A stretch of 64,000 nucleotides of DNA from Flavobacterium sp. UBA7665 (GTDB taxonomy: Bacteria > Bacteroidota > Bacteroidia > Flavobacteriales > Flavobacteriaceae). A model generated the notes under the pieces. The model searched no databases. It worked only from the letters and a program-made list of their open reading frames with translations, and was not told where the DNA came from. How positions within the stretch are numbered: position 1 is the first letter of the stretch; each line of letters opens with the position of its first letter. The stretch is taken from the NCBI GenBank assembly GCA_002483285.1, contig DLHP01000033.1, positions 62,001 through 126,000 on the forward strand, given 5' to 3'. Shown piece by piece: positions 1 through 6,894 of the stretch. Made by a program: the position numbers and the translations under genes.

Positions 1-241
1 TGATCTGGTAAAACGGACGGTTTTCGGCGATTTTTTCAAACGCGCGGTGAATGTACCCGATGGTGGGCTCGGCTTCAAGGATGCGCTCGCCGTCCATAAG
101 CAATATGTTCTGGAAAATACCGTGTGTGGCTGGGTGTGTAGGGCCTAAATTGAGGATCGAAAGCTCGCTTCCGTCCTCATTGTGTAGCTCTTTCATCATT
201 TTAGCATACCGCTGCTCTGGTGGTAACAATAAATCTGACAT
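1..241 (-). CDS. nuoD: NADH-quinone oxidoreductase subunit D, N-terminal part (cut by window edge)
   Basis: Only the first 80 codons are in the window; the gene continues beyond position 1. The ATG is at 239-241 on the minus strand. The translated start holds the hallmark LGPTHPATHG at about residues 32-41, followed by GYIHRAFEK and NRPFYQ, which is diagnostic of the 49-kDa complex I subunit that helps form the quinone pocket. It lies 12 bp behind nuoC in the same direction, so it belongs to the nuoABCD transcription unit. Subunit C is a separate gene here, not fused to D as in enterobacteria. Identity is secure; completeness of the gene cannot be judged. Confidence 0.95.
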   Translation of the reverse strand, partial: MSDLLLPPEQRYAKMMKELHNEDGSELSILNLGPTHPATHGIFQNILLMDGERILEAEPTIGYIHRAFEKIAENRPFYQI

Positions 242-253
242 GGCTGGCTAAAA

Positions 254-775
254 TTAGAGGTTAATGGTGGTTCTTCCGAAGAAACGGTCGTCTTTGTCGG
301 TGCGGCCTGAGTCTTCCATTGGGAATTCCTTGCGCATCGGGAACGAGATCATTTCGTCCATGTTCAGGATGCGTTTGAGTTGCGGATGCCCCTTGAAATC
401 GATGCCGTAAAAATCGTATGATTCGCGCTCCATCCAATTGGCGCAAAGGAAAATGTTGCTCACGGTTTTGATTTCCGGCGTTGTTCCATTGAGGAACGCC
501 TTGATCTTGATGCGCTTGTTTTCGTACCAATTGTGCAACAAATACACGATCGCAAATTGCCTGTCGGCCTCCGCATCAGGATAATGGATTGTGAATAGCG
601 AAGTCAGGAAATGGAACCGCAATTCTTCGCTGTTTTTTAAAAACAAAAGGACAGCCGTATTACTATCGGCTGTCATTTCAAATGAAAATAAATCGCTTTC
701 CTGCTGAAAATTCGAAACGCTTTCGTCGAATTTTTCGGTCAACTGATTTTGAATGTCTGTATTTTCTAGCGCCAT
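254..775 (-). CDS. nuoC: NADH-quinone oxidoreductase subunit C
   Basis: A 173-residue protein with the complex I 30-kDa subunit signature ERESYDFYG at residues 116-124, followed by a conserved GHPQLKRIL at about 129-137. This subunit is part of the peripheral arm on the cytoplasmic side and packs against NuoD. The ATG at 775 lies only 5 bp downstream of the nuoB stop, which implies translational coupling within the operon. The length is normal for a stand-alone NuoC. Confidence 0.95.
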   Translation of the reverse strand: MALENTDIQNQLTEKFDESVSNFQQESDLFSFEMTADSNTAVLLFLKNSEELRFHFLTSLFTIHYPDAEADRQFAIVYLLHNWYENKRIKIKAFLNGTTPEIKTVSNIFLCANWMERESYDFYGIDFKGHPQLKRILNMDEMISFPMRKEFPMEDSGRTDKDDRFFGRTTINL

Positions 776-780
776 TTGTT

Positions 781-1329
781 TTATTGTATGTTATAAGAAG
801 CCAGTAATTCCTGGTACTCAGGCGAGCTTCTCCTTCTAACCGATTCGGTTTTAACGAGTTCCTGCAATTTCATCACGCCTTCTACGATTTGCTCGGGCCT
901 TGGCGGACAACCCGGAACGTAAACATCAACAGGAATGACTTTGTCGATGCCTTGCAAAACAGAGTACGTGTCGAAGATTCCGCCCGAACAAGCGCAGGCA
1001 CCGACTGAAATCACCCAGCGTGGCTCCGACATTTGCTCATACACCTGACGCAGGATTGGCGCCATTTTTTTAGAAATGGTTCCCATGACCATGAGCATGT
1101 CGGCCTGGCGTGGCGAAAAGCTCACACGCTCCGATCCGAAACGCGCCAAATCGTAATGCGAAGCCATCGTCGCCATGAATTCAATACCGCAGCAAGAAGT
1201 GGCAAACGGCAAAGGCCAAAGCGAATTGGCACGCGCGAGCCCAACGATATCGTCGAGTTTACCGGCGAAGAAACCTTCTCCTGTGTAGCCTTCGGGTGCG
1301 TCGGCAGTTTTTATTTTTGAATCGCTCAT
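781..1329 (-). CDS. nuoB: NADH-quinone oxidoreductase subunit B (N2 cluster subunit)
   Basis: A 182-residue protein carrying the terminal [4Fe-4S] cluster N2 of complex I, which passes electrons to quinone. The tandem cysteines C46-C47 (SCCGIEF), C112 in GACACSGG and C141 in VPGCPPRPE correspond to the four known N2 ligands. ATG at 1329. It lies between nuoA and nuoC on the minus strand; the 90-bp gap to nuoA holds short TTTTAGA direct repeats but no promoter that I can support. Nothing is unusual in the coding sequence. Confidence 0.96.
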   Translation of the reverse strand: MSDSKIKTADAPEGYTGEGFFAGKLDDIVGLARANSLWPLPFATSCCGIEFMATMASHYDLARFGSERVSFSPRQADMLMVMGTISKKMAPILRQVYEQMSEPRWVISVGACACSGGIFDTYSVLQGIDKVIPVDVYVPGCPPRPEQIVEGVMKLQELVKTESVRRRSSPEYQELLASYNIQ

Positions 1330-1419
1330 TTTGATTGTTGATTTTAGATTTTAGATTTTAGAATGAAAATCAGAAATCATTTAAATGTTTTAACCTCGGA
1401 GATCAGAAATCTAAAATTA

Positions 1420-1785
1420 CTATTCCCACTCGAGGCCTTTTTTCTTGATGATGTAGAAAAATCCAACGAGTAACAGCATCATAAAGATGACCATCTTTAC
1501 CATGCCTTCCATGCCGAGTTCCTTGAAATTGATGGCCCACGGATATAAGAAAATCACTTCCACGTCGAAAAGCACGAACAGGATGGCTACGAGGAAATAT
1601 TTAACCGAAAAAGGGATACGGGCGTTACCTACTGACTCGATTCCGCACTCGAAATTTTTGTCTTTAGAAGCCGAAGATCTTTTGGGGCCTAATTTCCCGG
1701 AGATAATGATAGTACCTACAACAAATCCAACGGCTAAGAGCAGTTGCATGAGTATTGGGAAGTAATCCATTTGGGTAGATTCCAT
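1420..1785 (-). CDS. nuoA: NADH-quinone oxidoreductase subunit A
   Basis: A 121-residue membrane protein with three hydrophobic segments at about residues 9-30, 62-82 and 92-112, and the conserved loop with KNFECGIES around residues 43-51; this cysteine-containing loop near the quinone site is typical of NuoA. First gene of the nuo operon, preceded by a good promoter at 1817-1846. The ATG at 1785 is used; an internal ATG at 1770 (residue 6) is an alternative start. Confidence 0.94.
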   Translation of the reverse strand: MESTQMDYFPILMQLLLAVGFVVGTIIISGKLGPKRSSASKDKNFECGIESVGNARIPFSVKYFLVAILFVLFDVEVIFLYPWAINFKELGMEGMVKMVIFMMLLLVGFFYIIKKKGLEWE

Positions 1786-1816
1786 AGCAAAAAGGTTATT
1801 TTTTTGTAAACTTTTA

Positions 1817-1846
1817 CAAAGATAGTTGTCGAGAATTAATTAGCAA
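1817..1846 (-). promoter_or_regulatory. Promoter of the nuo operon
   Basis: Read on the minus strand, TTG (1844-1846) is followed by 19 bases and then TATCTTTG (1817-1824), matching the Bacteroidota sigma-ABfr consensus TTG-N17-23-TAnnTTTG. It sits about 31 bp upstream of the nuoA ATG. Confidence 0.7.
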
Positions 1847-1889
1847 CCAAATTTTGGATTTTCATCGCGATGCAAACGTTGTAACTTCG

Positions 1890-1912
1890 TAATTTTTATT
1901 GATTATAAATAA
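1890..1912. promoter_or_regulatory. Fur-box-like palindrome upstream of nuoA (weak)
   Basis: A 23-bp AT-rich imperfect palindrome centred on G1901 with 8 of 11 possible pairs. It closely resembles the palindrome at 9430-9452 in front of the siderophore receptor. It lies 43 bp upstream of the nuo -33 element. The function is inference; AT-rich sequence can give such matches by chance. Confidence 0.3.
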
Positions 1913-1924
1913 GAAAGAAGTCTA

Positions 1925-2045
1925 AAGACCGCTATGCTGAAAGACCGCTGCGCTGCAAGAAGAAAGAGTTAAGACTTCCATAAACTCGACAGTCGTTCTT
2001 CTTGCAGCGCAGCGATCTTGCTTCTATCAGCGTTAGCGGTCTTTT
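1925..2045. repeat. Long imperfect hairpin between csp and nuoA
   Basis: The left arm contains AGACCGCTA, GCTGA and CTGCGCTGCAAGAAGAA; the right arm contains the reverse complements TTCTTCTTGCAGCGCAG, ATCAGCGTTAGCGGTCT. The arms pair over more than 40 bases with small gaps. No open reading frame of note is present. It looks like one copy of a dispersed flavobacterial intergenic repeat, but only one copy lies in this window. Confidence 0.6.
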
Positions 2046-2062
2046 TTCTAACTTTATCCAAT

Positions 2063-2091
2063 AAAAAAACGCCCCGATTCCTCGAGGCGTT
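2063..2091 (-). terminator. Rho-independent terminator of the cold-shock gene
   Basis: On the minus strand a hairpin AACGCC...GGCGTT is followed by seven T residues, 35 bp after the stop codon of the cold-shock gene. Confidence 0.8.
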
Positions 2092-2125
2092 GTTCTTTAG
2101 GCAACAAAAATAGTGGTATATATTT

Positions 2126-2326
2126 TTAGTTTTCGAGAGCTACTACTTGCGCAGCAACTTTACCTTTTCTTCCTTCTTCTTCTTCGTAAGATACTCTGTC
2201 ACCTTCGCGAAGTTCTTCCGCTTTGATTCCTGAAGCATGAACGAAGATATCTTTTCCTGTTTCTTCGTCTGTAATGAATCCGTAACCTTTAGACTCATTG
2301 AAAAATTTAACTGTTCCTGTACGCAT
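2126..2326 (-). CDS. Cold-shock domain protein (CspA family)
   Basis: A 66-residue single cold-shock domain. RNP1 is KGYGFI (residues 13-18) and RNP2 is DIFVH (26-30), the aromatic nucleic-acid-binding strands of the OB fold; such proteins bind single-stranded RNA or DNA and act as RNA chaperones. The start is set at the ATG 2324-2326 (MRTGTVKFFN), the usual N-terminus; an in-frame upstream extension begins with a hydrophobic non-conserved stretch and overlaps the likely transcribed leader. A -7 element lies at 2357-2364 and a terminator directly follows, so it is a single-gene unit. Confidence 0.95.
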   Translation of the reverse strand: MRTGTVKFFNESKGYGFITDEETGKDIFVHASGIKAEELREGDRVSYEEEEGRKGKVAAQVVALEN

Positions 2327-2356
2327 TGTAATAATGATAATAAATTTATAATGACG

Positions 2357-2364
2357 CAAATGTA
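2357..2364 (-). promoter_or_regulatory. -7 element of the cold-shock gene
   Basis: TACATTTG on the minus strand fits TAnnTTTG. It lies 30 bp upstream of the ATG. A clear -33 TTG at the right spacing is not visible. Confidence 0.5.
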
Positions 2365-2455
2365 ATCTTTAAAATAATACGAAAATCACTTACCTGTTAA
2401 AATTTTCTAAAAATTATTGATTCTCAGTGAATTCGAAATTTTTTTTGAAGGAAAT

Positions 2456-4273
2456 TTATTTTAAATCGAGTTTAATATGCAATTCGTTCAGCTGCGCGTT
2501 GTCAATCGCCGAAGGCGCGTCAATCATCACATCACGCCCCGAATTGTTTTTCGGGAACGCGATAAAATCACGAATGGTTTCCTGTCCGCCCAAAATCGCC
2601 ACCAAGCGATCGAGCCCAAAAGCCAATCCTCCATGCGGCGGCGCACCGTATTGAAAGGCGTCCATCAAAAACCCGAACTGGTTTTGGGCCTGTTCTTTTG
2701 TAAAACCGAGCAAGCTAAACATATAGCTTTGTGTTTGTTTATCGTGGATTCGGATCGATCCGCCTCCAATTTCGTTACCGTTAAGCACCATATCGTATGC
2801 GTTAGCTTTGAGTCTATCAATAACCGGATCGCGTTCTTGCAATAACTCCGCCGTATTTTTCAATAGATCAAAAACTTCATAAAGATGTTTTTGTTGTTTC
2901 GCGGTTAGAGCTTTGATTTTTGGAGAAGTAAAAGGATGGTGCATCGCATGATACCTTTTACTTTCCTCGTCCCATTCAAATAGAGGAAAGTCTACGACCC
3001 AAAGCGGAGCGTATTGGTCAGGCTTCCTGAGGTTTAAACGTGTGGCAAGTTCCATACGAAGTGTGCTAAGACGTGTTCTTGTTTTATGCACATCTCCGCA
3101 CATAAAAAGCATCAAATCTCCTGGAATGGCTTGAGTTTTTAAAGCCCAGAATTTGAAATTTTCCTCAGTATAAAATTTATCAACAGATGATTTAAAAGTG
3201 CCGTCGGTTTCATATTTAACCCAAATTAGGCCATCGGCTCCTACTTGAGGACGTTTAACCCAATCAATCAATTCATCTATTTGCTTTCTAGAATATGTGG
3301 CGCAATTTGGAACAGCTATTCCAACAACCAATTCCGCTTTTTGGAAAATACTAAAATCTTTGGCTCTTTTCGCGTCTTTTGTAATTTCTCCAAATTTCAT
3401 CCCAAAACGGATGTCTGGCTTATCGTTGCCATACGTTCTCATTGCATAATCGTATGTTATTACTGGAAATCTCTTTTTAGGAATATTATGAAATTTATTT
3501 AATAAGTGATTAGTCAATCCCTCGAACATCCGAATAATATCTTTTTGCTCGACAAAAGCCATTTCACAATCGATCTGCGTAAACTCAGGCTGACGGTCGG
3601 CTCTTAAATCTTCATCTCTAAAACATTTCACAATCTGGAAATACTTGTCCATGCCACCCACCATGAGCAATTGCTTGAATGTTTGCGGCGACTGAGGTAA
3701 GGCATAAAATTCCCCTTTATTCATTCTGCTAGGCACAATAAAATCTCTTGCGCCTTCGGGAGTAGATTTAATAAGAACAGGTGTTTCTATCTCACAAAAC
3801 CCTTTTTTAGAAAGGTAATTCCGTACTTCCATCGCCACTTTATGGCGAAACAGCAGCGCGTTCTTCACCGGATTTCTCCTAATATCAAGGTAACGGAATT
3901 TCATACGCGTTTCTTCACCACCGTCGGTTTCATCCTCAATCGTAAACGGCGGCGTGATCGCAGCGTTCAGAACGGTAAGTTCAGAAACTAAAATCTCGAT
4001 ATCGCCGGTCGCCATATTCTTATTCTTCGATTCGCGCTCAATGACTTTGCCTTTCACCTGAATCACAAATTCGCGTCCGAGCGTGCGTGACTTTTCAAAT
4101 GTGTCCTTGTCTGTACGATTGTCAAAAAGCAACTGCGTGATGCCGTAGCGGTCGCGCAAATCTACCCAGTTCATAAAACCTTTGTCGCGCGATTTCTGCA
4201 CCCAGCCCGCGAGCGTAACTTCTTGATTGATGTTTGCGGCGGTTAATTCACCGCAATTGTGACTTCTGTACAT
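2456..4273 (-). CDS. aspS: Aspartate--tRNA ligase
   Basis: A 605-residue class II aminoacyl-tRNA synthetase. The N-terminal OB-fold anticodon-binding domain covers about residues 1-110 (LAGWVQKSRDKG at 21-32). Motif 2 is FRDEDLRADRQPEFTQID at 218-235 and motif 3 is GLAFGLDRL at 549-557; the bacterial insertion (GAD) domain lies between them. The start is placed at the ATG 4271-4273 (MYRSHNCGEL), the conserved N-terminus, not at a site seven codons upstream. A TAnnTTTG element at 4292-4299 lies just upstream and supports this start. Whether it charges only tRNA-Asp or also tRNA-Asn cannot be decided here. Confidence 0.97.
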   Translation of the reverse strand: MYRSHNCGELTAANINQEVTLAGWVQKSRDKGFMNWVDLRDRYGITQLLFDNRTDKDTFEKSRTLGREFVIQVKGKVIERESKNKNMATGDIEILVSELTVLNAAITPPFTIEDETDGGEETRMKFRYLDIRRNPVKNALLFRHKVAMEVRNYLSKKGFCEIETPVLIKSTPEGARDFIVPSRMNKGEFYALPQSPQTFKQLLMVGGMDKYFQIVKCFRDEDLRADRQPEFTQIDCEMAFVEQKDIIRMFEGLTNHLLNKFHNIPKKRFPVITYDYAMRTYGNDKPDIRFGMKFGEITKDAKRAKDFSIFQKAELVVGIAVPNCATYSRKQIDELIDWVKRPQVGADGLIWVKYETDGTFKSSVDKFYTEENFKFWALKTQAIPGDLMLFMCGDVHKTRTRLSTLRMELATRLNLRKPDQYAPLWVVDFPLFEWDEESKRYHAMHHPFTSPKIKALTAKQQKHLYEVFDLLKNTAELLQERDPVIDRLKANAYDMVLNGNEIGGGSIRIHDKQTQSYMFSLLGFTKEQAQNQFGFLMDAFQYGAPPHGGLAFGLDRLVAILGGQETIRDFIAFPKNNSGRDVMIDAPSAIDNAQLNELHIKLDLK

Positions 4274-4291
4274 GGTTGAAAATTTATGGCG

Positions 4292-4299
4292 CAAATTTA
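4292..4299 (-). promoter_or_regulatory. -7 element of aspS
   Basis: TAAATTTG on the minus strand, 18 bp upstream of the aspS ATG, matches TAnnTTTG. It excludes the longer aspS frame starting at 4294. Confidence 0.55.
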
Positions 4300-4351
4300 G
4301 CTCAAAAAATATAATTTATATCATAAGAATATCATTCCAGTTTGGATTTTG

Positions 4352-4560
4352 TTGGGCGTTGCCTGCGGCCCGCGCTTTCCGCAGTGCGCGGCACTTTGCT
4401 GCAATCGCTAACGCGGGCATCGGTTTCAGCCGGAGCTTTGCGTTAAGGATGGCAGCGGTATCCTTTTGCGAGGTTACGAGCAAAAGATACAAGCGAACAG
4501 CCTGGCCGCGTCGCGAATTTTCAATTTTAGCCATTTTAGCCAAAACGCGGCAACGCCCAA
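4352..4560. mobile_element. MITE-like element, 209 bp, with 12-bp terminal inverted repeats
   Basis: The ends are a perfect inverted repeat: TTGGGCGTTGCC at 4352-4363 and GGCAACGCCCAA at 4549-4560. The interior is GC-rich compared with its surroundings and has no convincing gene. The left half resembles, on the opposite strand, the shorter elements at 25569-25652 and 44950-45033 (shared GCAGTRCGCGG and ATCGCTMACGCGGG). The stretch between aspS and the next gene holds only this element and two promoters. Confidence 0.6.
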
Positions 4561-4661
4561 ATGACAAGGCTTTCGGGCTTTTTTTAAAATTTCCAATGTT
4601 AAGTTTTCATTCAATGTTACCAAATTGTTAAGTGAAAGTTTTTTTAATGTCAACAGATTGT

Positions 4662-4669
4662 TATCTTTG
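4662..4669 (+). promoter_or_regulatory. -7 element of the MORN-repeat gene
   Basis: TATCTTTG matches TAnnTTTG and lies 34 bp upstream of the ATG at 4704. No good -33 element is visible. Confidence 0.45.
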
Positions 4670-4703
4670 TTATGTAATTGTGAAACACTTAAACCTACAT
4701 AAG

Positions 4704-5045
4704 ATGAAAAAGTATTTATTCATGGCAGCAATCCTCGTTTCAGGAATGGTGTCGGCACAGGAAACAGAACCAAAACTCGAAGCATACGGAAACCTTGTTA
4801 AAGCGACTTACTTCTACGAAAACGGCCAAGTACAACAAACAGGCTTTTTTAAAGACGGTAAACTAGAAGGACAATGGGTAGCGTACTACGAAAACGGCAA
4901 TAAAAAATCAGTAGGCGAATTTAGCAATGGGCAAAAAACCGGAAAATGGGTTTTGTTCAATGAAAATGCGCTTACAGAAGTGAACTACAATGACAACGCA
5001 GTTGCCTCTGTAAGAAACTGGAAACAGGATTTGGCGAAGAACTAA
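4704..5045 (+). CDS. Secreted MORN-repeat (YwqK-like) protein
   Basis: A 113-residue protein with a signal peptide at residues 1-19 (ending VSAQ) and at least two MORN-type repeats: YFYENGQVQQTGFFKDGKLEGQW and YYENGNKKSVGEF-type segments at about 34-80. Such repeats often occur in short exported proteins annotated as YwqK family antitoxin, though no toxin partner is seen here. The start is set at 4704 because the signal peptide begins there and the -7 element lies just upstream; the longer frame from 4632 would begin before the promoter. A terminator follows at 5065. Exact role unknown. Confidence 0.8.
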   Translation: MKKYLFMAAILVSGMVSAQETEPKLEAYGNLVKATYFYENGQVQQTGFFKDGKLEGQWVAYYENGNKKSVGEFSNGQKTGKWVLFNENALTEVNYNDNAVASVRNWKQDLAKN

Positions 5046-5064
5046 AACCAACCTTTATACAATT

Positions 5065-5094
5065 AAAATCCCGCCCGAAAGCGGGATTTTTTTA
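5065..5094 (+). terminator. Terminator after the MORN-repeat gene
   Basis: Hairpin ATCCCGC-CCGAAA-GCGGGAT followed by a run of seven T. The same ATCCCGC stem recurs in most terminators of this window. Confidence 0.85.
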
Positions 5095-5177
5095 TTGGAA
5101 TTGTATCAACTCAAACTGAAATGCTGTAAAACTTTTTGACCCATTTGTGCAGAACTTCGTGTTTTAAAATCAATCTT

Positions 5178-5666
5178 ATGAAAAGACTTATTACACTTAT
5201 TGCCATTGCTATGGTTTCTGTTTCCTGGGCACAAAAAACCTCAGACAAAAAAGTGCCCGAATTTATCGTCCACATGGCCGATGCGCGCATCATGGACCGT
5301 GAAGAAGGTCGTCTGGCCGCATCACTGGGAACCACGCAAGCCATCCGCGACTACGGCACCCAAATGGTCAAAGACCAGGACATGTTGCTCGCCAAATTGC
5401 AAACGCTCGCCGCATCAAAGAACATCACTTTGCCCAACGCAATCAGCGAGAAGAAAAGCAAACAGCTTGAAAAACTCTCCAAGCTCACCGGGAAGCCTTT
5501 TGACCGCAAATTCCTAAAGATGATCAAAGCCGACCACAAGCGCGACATCAAACGGTTCAAGAAAGCAACTTTTTTTGAGGATGGCGATACCCGGATATTT
5601 GCCGAGACCAACCTCAGGTTGATTGAGCAGCATTTGGCGCAGGCGCAGGCCTTGTCCAAAAAATAG
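5178..5666 (+). CDS. DUF4142-like secreted protein
   Basis: A 162-residue protein with a signal peptide (residues 1-18, ending SWAQ). The rest is predicted helical and shows the DUF4142 (ferritin-like four-helix) pattern: FIVHMADARIMDREEGRLAAS near the N-terminus, DYGTQMVKDQ in the middle and a closing helix with QHLAQAQALSKK. Family members are exported proteins of unknown function. The start is placed at ATG 5178 to fit the signal peptide, not at the in-frame codon 14 residues upstream. A terminator follows at 5718. Confidence 0.75.
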   Translation: MKRLITLIAIAMVSVSWAQKTSDKKVPEFIVHMADARIMDREEGRLAASLGTTQAIRDYGTQMVKDQDMLLAKLQTLAASKNITLPNAISEKKSKQLEKLSKLTGKPFDRKFLKMIKADHKRDIKRFKKATFFEDGDTRIFAETNLRLIEQHLAQAQALSKK

Positions 5667-5717
5667 TTAGTGGAGCGCGACTTTAAACCAAGTCCATGCG
5701 CAACTGGTATTAAAATT

Positions 5718-5744
5718 AAATCCCGCAAGCTGCGGGATTTTTTA
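5718..5744 (+). terminator. Terminator after the DUF4142-like gene
   Basis: Hairpin AATCCCGCA-AGC-TGCGGGATT followed by T6, between convergent genes. Confidence 0.8.
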
Positions 5745-5778
5745 TTGGAGATTTAAACAGGAAAAGCGGATGCGTAAT

Positions 5779-6894
5779 TTAAGTTAGCCGTTTTTTACTT
5801 TTCTTACGGCGTCCGTACCAAATTACAAAACCGGTGACCGGTAGCGCAGCGGCAATCAAACTTGCCGTAAATGCAATGATTTTTCCGGGCAAGTTGAGGA
5901 TTTGTCCGGTATGGATTCCGTAGCTCATTTCATTGAGTTGCAAACCTAGGGATTTGTGCTGGTATGGTTCTGAAGTCAGCAGCGCGCCGCTTTCGGGATG
6001 GAAATGGTAATTGCTCTGGTGGTCGTAGCGCAAAGCGTGTGGATAAGCGCCCGTCTCAACCGGGTCTTTTTTGTGTTCTGGAAAAACTACAAAAAACATA
6101 TCGTGTTTCGGATTTTTCTCGACGGTCCAGAAAAACGCATGGTCGGCAGCCGAGAGCGTATTGCTTTTAAAAGCGGTGGTGTCAATCACCGGATGCTGTG
6201 TTTCTTTTTCTTTGTTTCCTCCGCCTAAGTTGGCGGTGTAGTAAATCCCGTCGCCTACCCAATCGTACGCAAAAGTCAAACCCGTAATGGCAATGACAAG
6301 TGCCACCAAAGCCATGTAAAAGCCAGAAACATTGTGCCAGTCATAGTTTACGCGGCGCCATTTGGCCGACCATTTCACCGACAGCCTTTTCTTAAGGTCG
6401 GTTTTCTTTTTGGGCCACCATTGGATGATGCCCGAAATGAGCAGCAGGATGAAAATAAGTGTCGCGCCGGCCACGATGTGTTTGCCAATGTAATCGGGCA
6501 GCAGCAGGTACAGGTGGATGTATTCTACAATTATGAAGAAATCGGTAGTGGGATCTTCTGTAAACAAATGCTTTCCGGTGTACGGGTTCATAAAGACATA
6601 GAAATTGCCTTTATCGTTGCTGGTATACGCCACCGCCGAACGGTTGCGCGCCACATAAAAAACGAGTGTCGATTTGGCGTTGGGAATCACCTTAAGCGCG
6701 TTTTCCCTTAACACAGAAGGCGGCAAAAAGGGTTTGCCCGTATCTTCAACAAACCGGATTTCCTTTCGGGTGATGTCCTTGATTTCGTCATGGAAACAAA
6801 ACAGGCAACCCGTTATACTGACAATAAACACAATAAGCCCGGAGGTGAGTCCGAGCCATTTGTGTAGTAAGCGTACGTTTTTTTTGAATTCCAT
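5779..6894 (-). CDS. PepSY-associated membrane protein (iron-uptake partner)
   Basis: A 371-residue inner-membrane protein with four hydrophobic segments at about residues 14-35, 140-165, 193-213 and 338-360, and a large periplasmic part. The pattern LHKWLGLTSGLIVF at the start, IIQWWP after the second segment and YDWHNVSGFYM before the third is typical of PepSY_TM proteins, which often accompany TonB-dependent siderophore receptors and are thought to act in iron reduction or release. Its ATG (6894) directly abuts the stop codon of the receptor gene, so the two are co-transcribed and probably translationally coupled. Role in siderophore iron release is inference. Confidence 0.85.
   Translation of the reverse strand: MEFKKNVRLLHKWLGLTSGLIVFIVSITGCLFCFHDEIKDITRKEIRFVEDTGKPFLPPSVLRENALKVIPNAKSTLVFYVARNRSAVAYTSNDKGNFYVFMNPYTGKHLFTEDPTTDFFIIVEYIHLYLLLPDYIGKHIVAGATLIFILLLISGIIQWWPKKKTDLKKRLSVKWSAKWRRVNYDWHNVSGFYMALVALVIAITGLTFAYDWVGDGIYYTANLGGGNKEKETQHPVIDTTAFKSNTLSAADHAFFWTVEKNPKHDMFFVVFPEHKKDPVETGAYPHALRYDHQSNYHFHPESGALLTSEPYQHKSLGLQLNEMSYGIHTGQILNLPGKIIAFTASLIAAALPVTGFVIWYGRRKKSKKRLT

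Noticed and set aside
4316..4567. An 83-codon minus-strand frame
   Set aside because: It lies almost wholly within the 209-bp element with terminal inverted repeats and shows no motif; the coding look comes from GC-rich repeat sequence.
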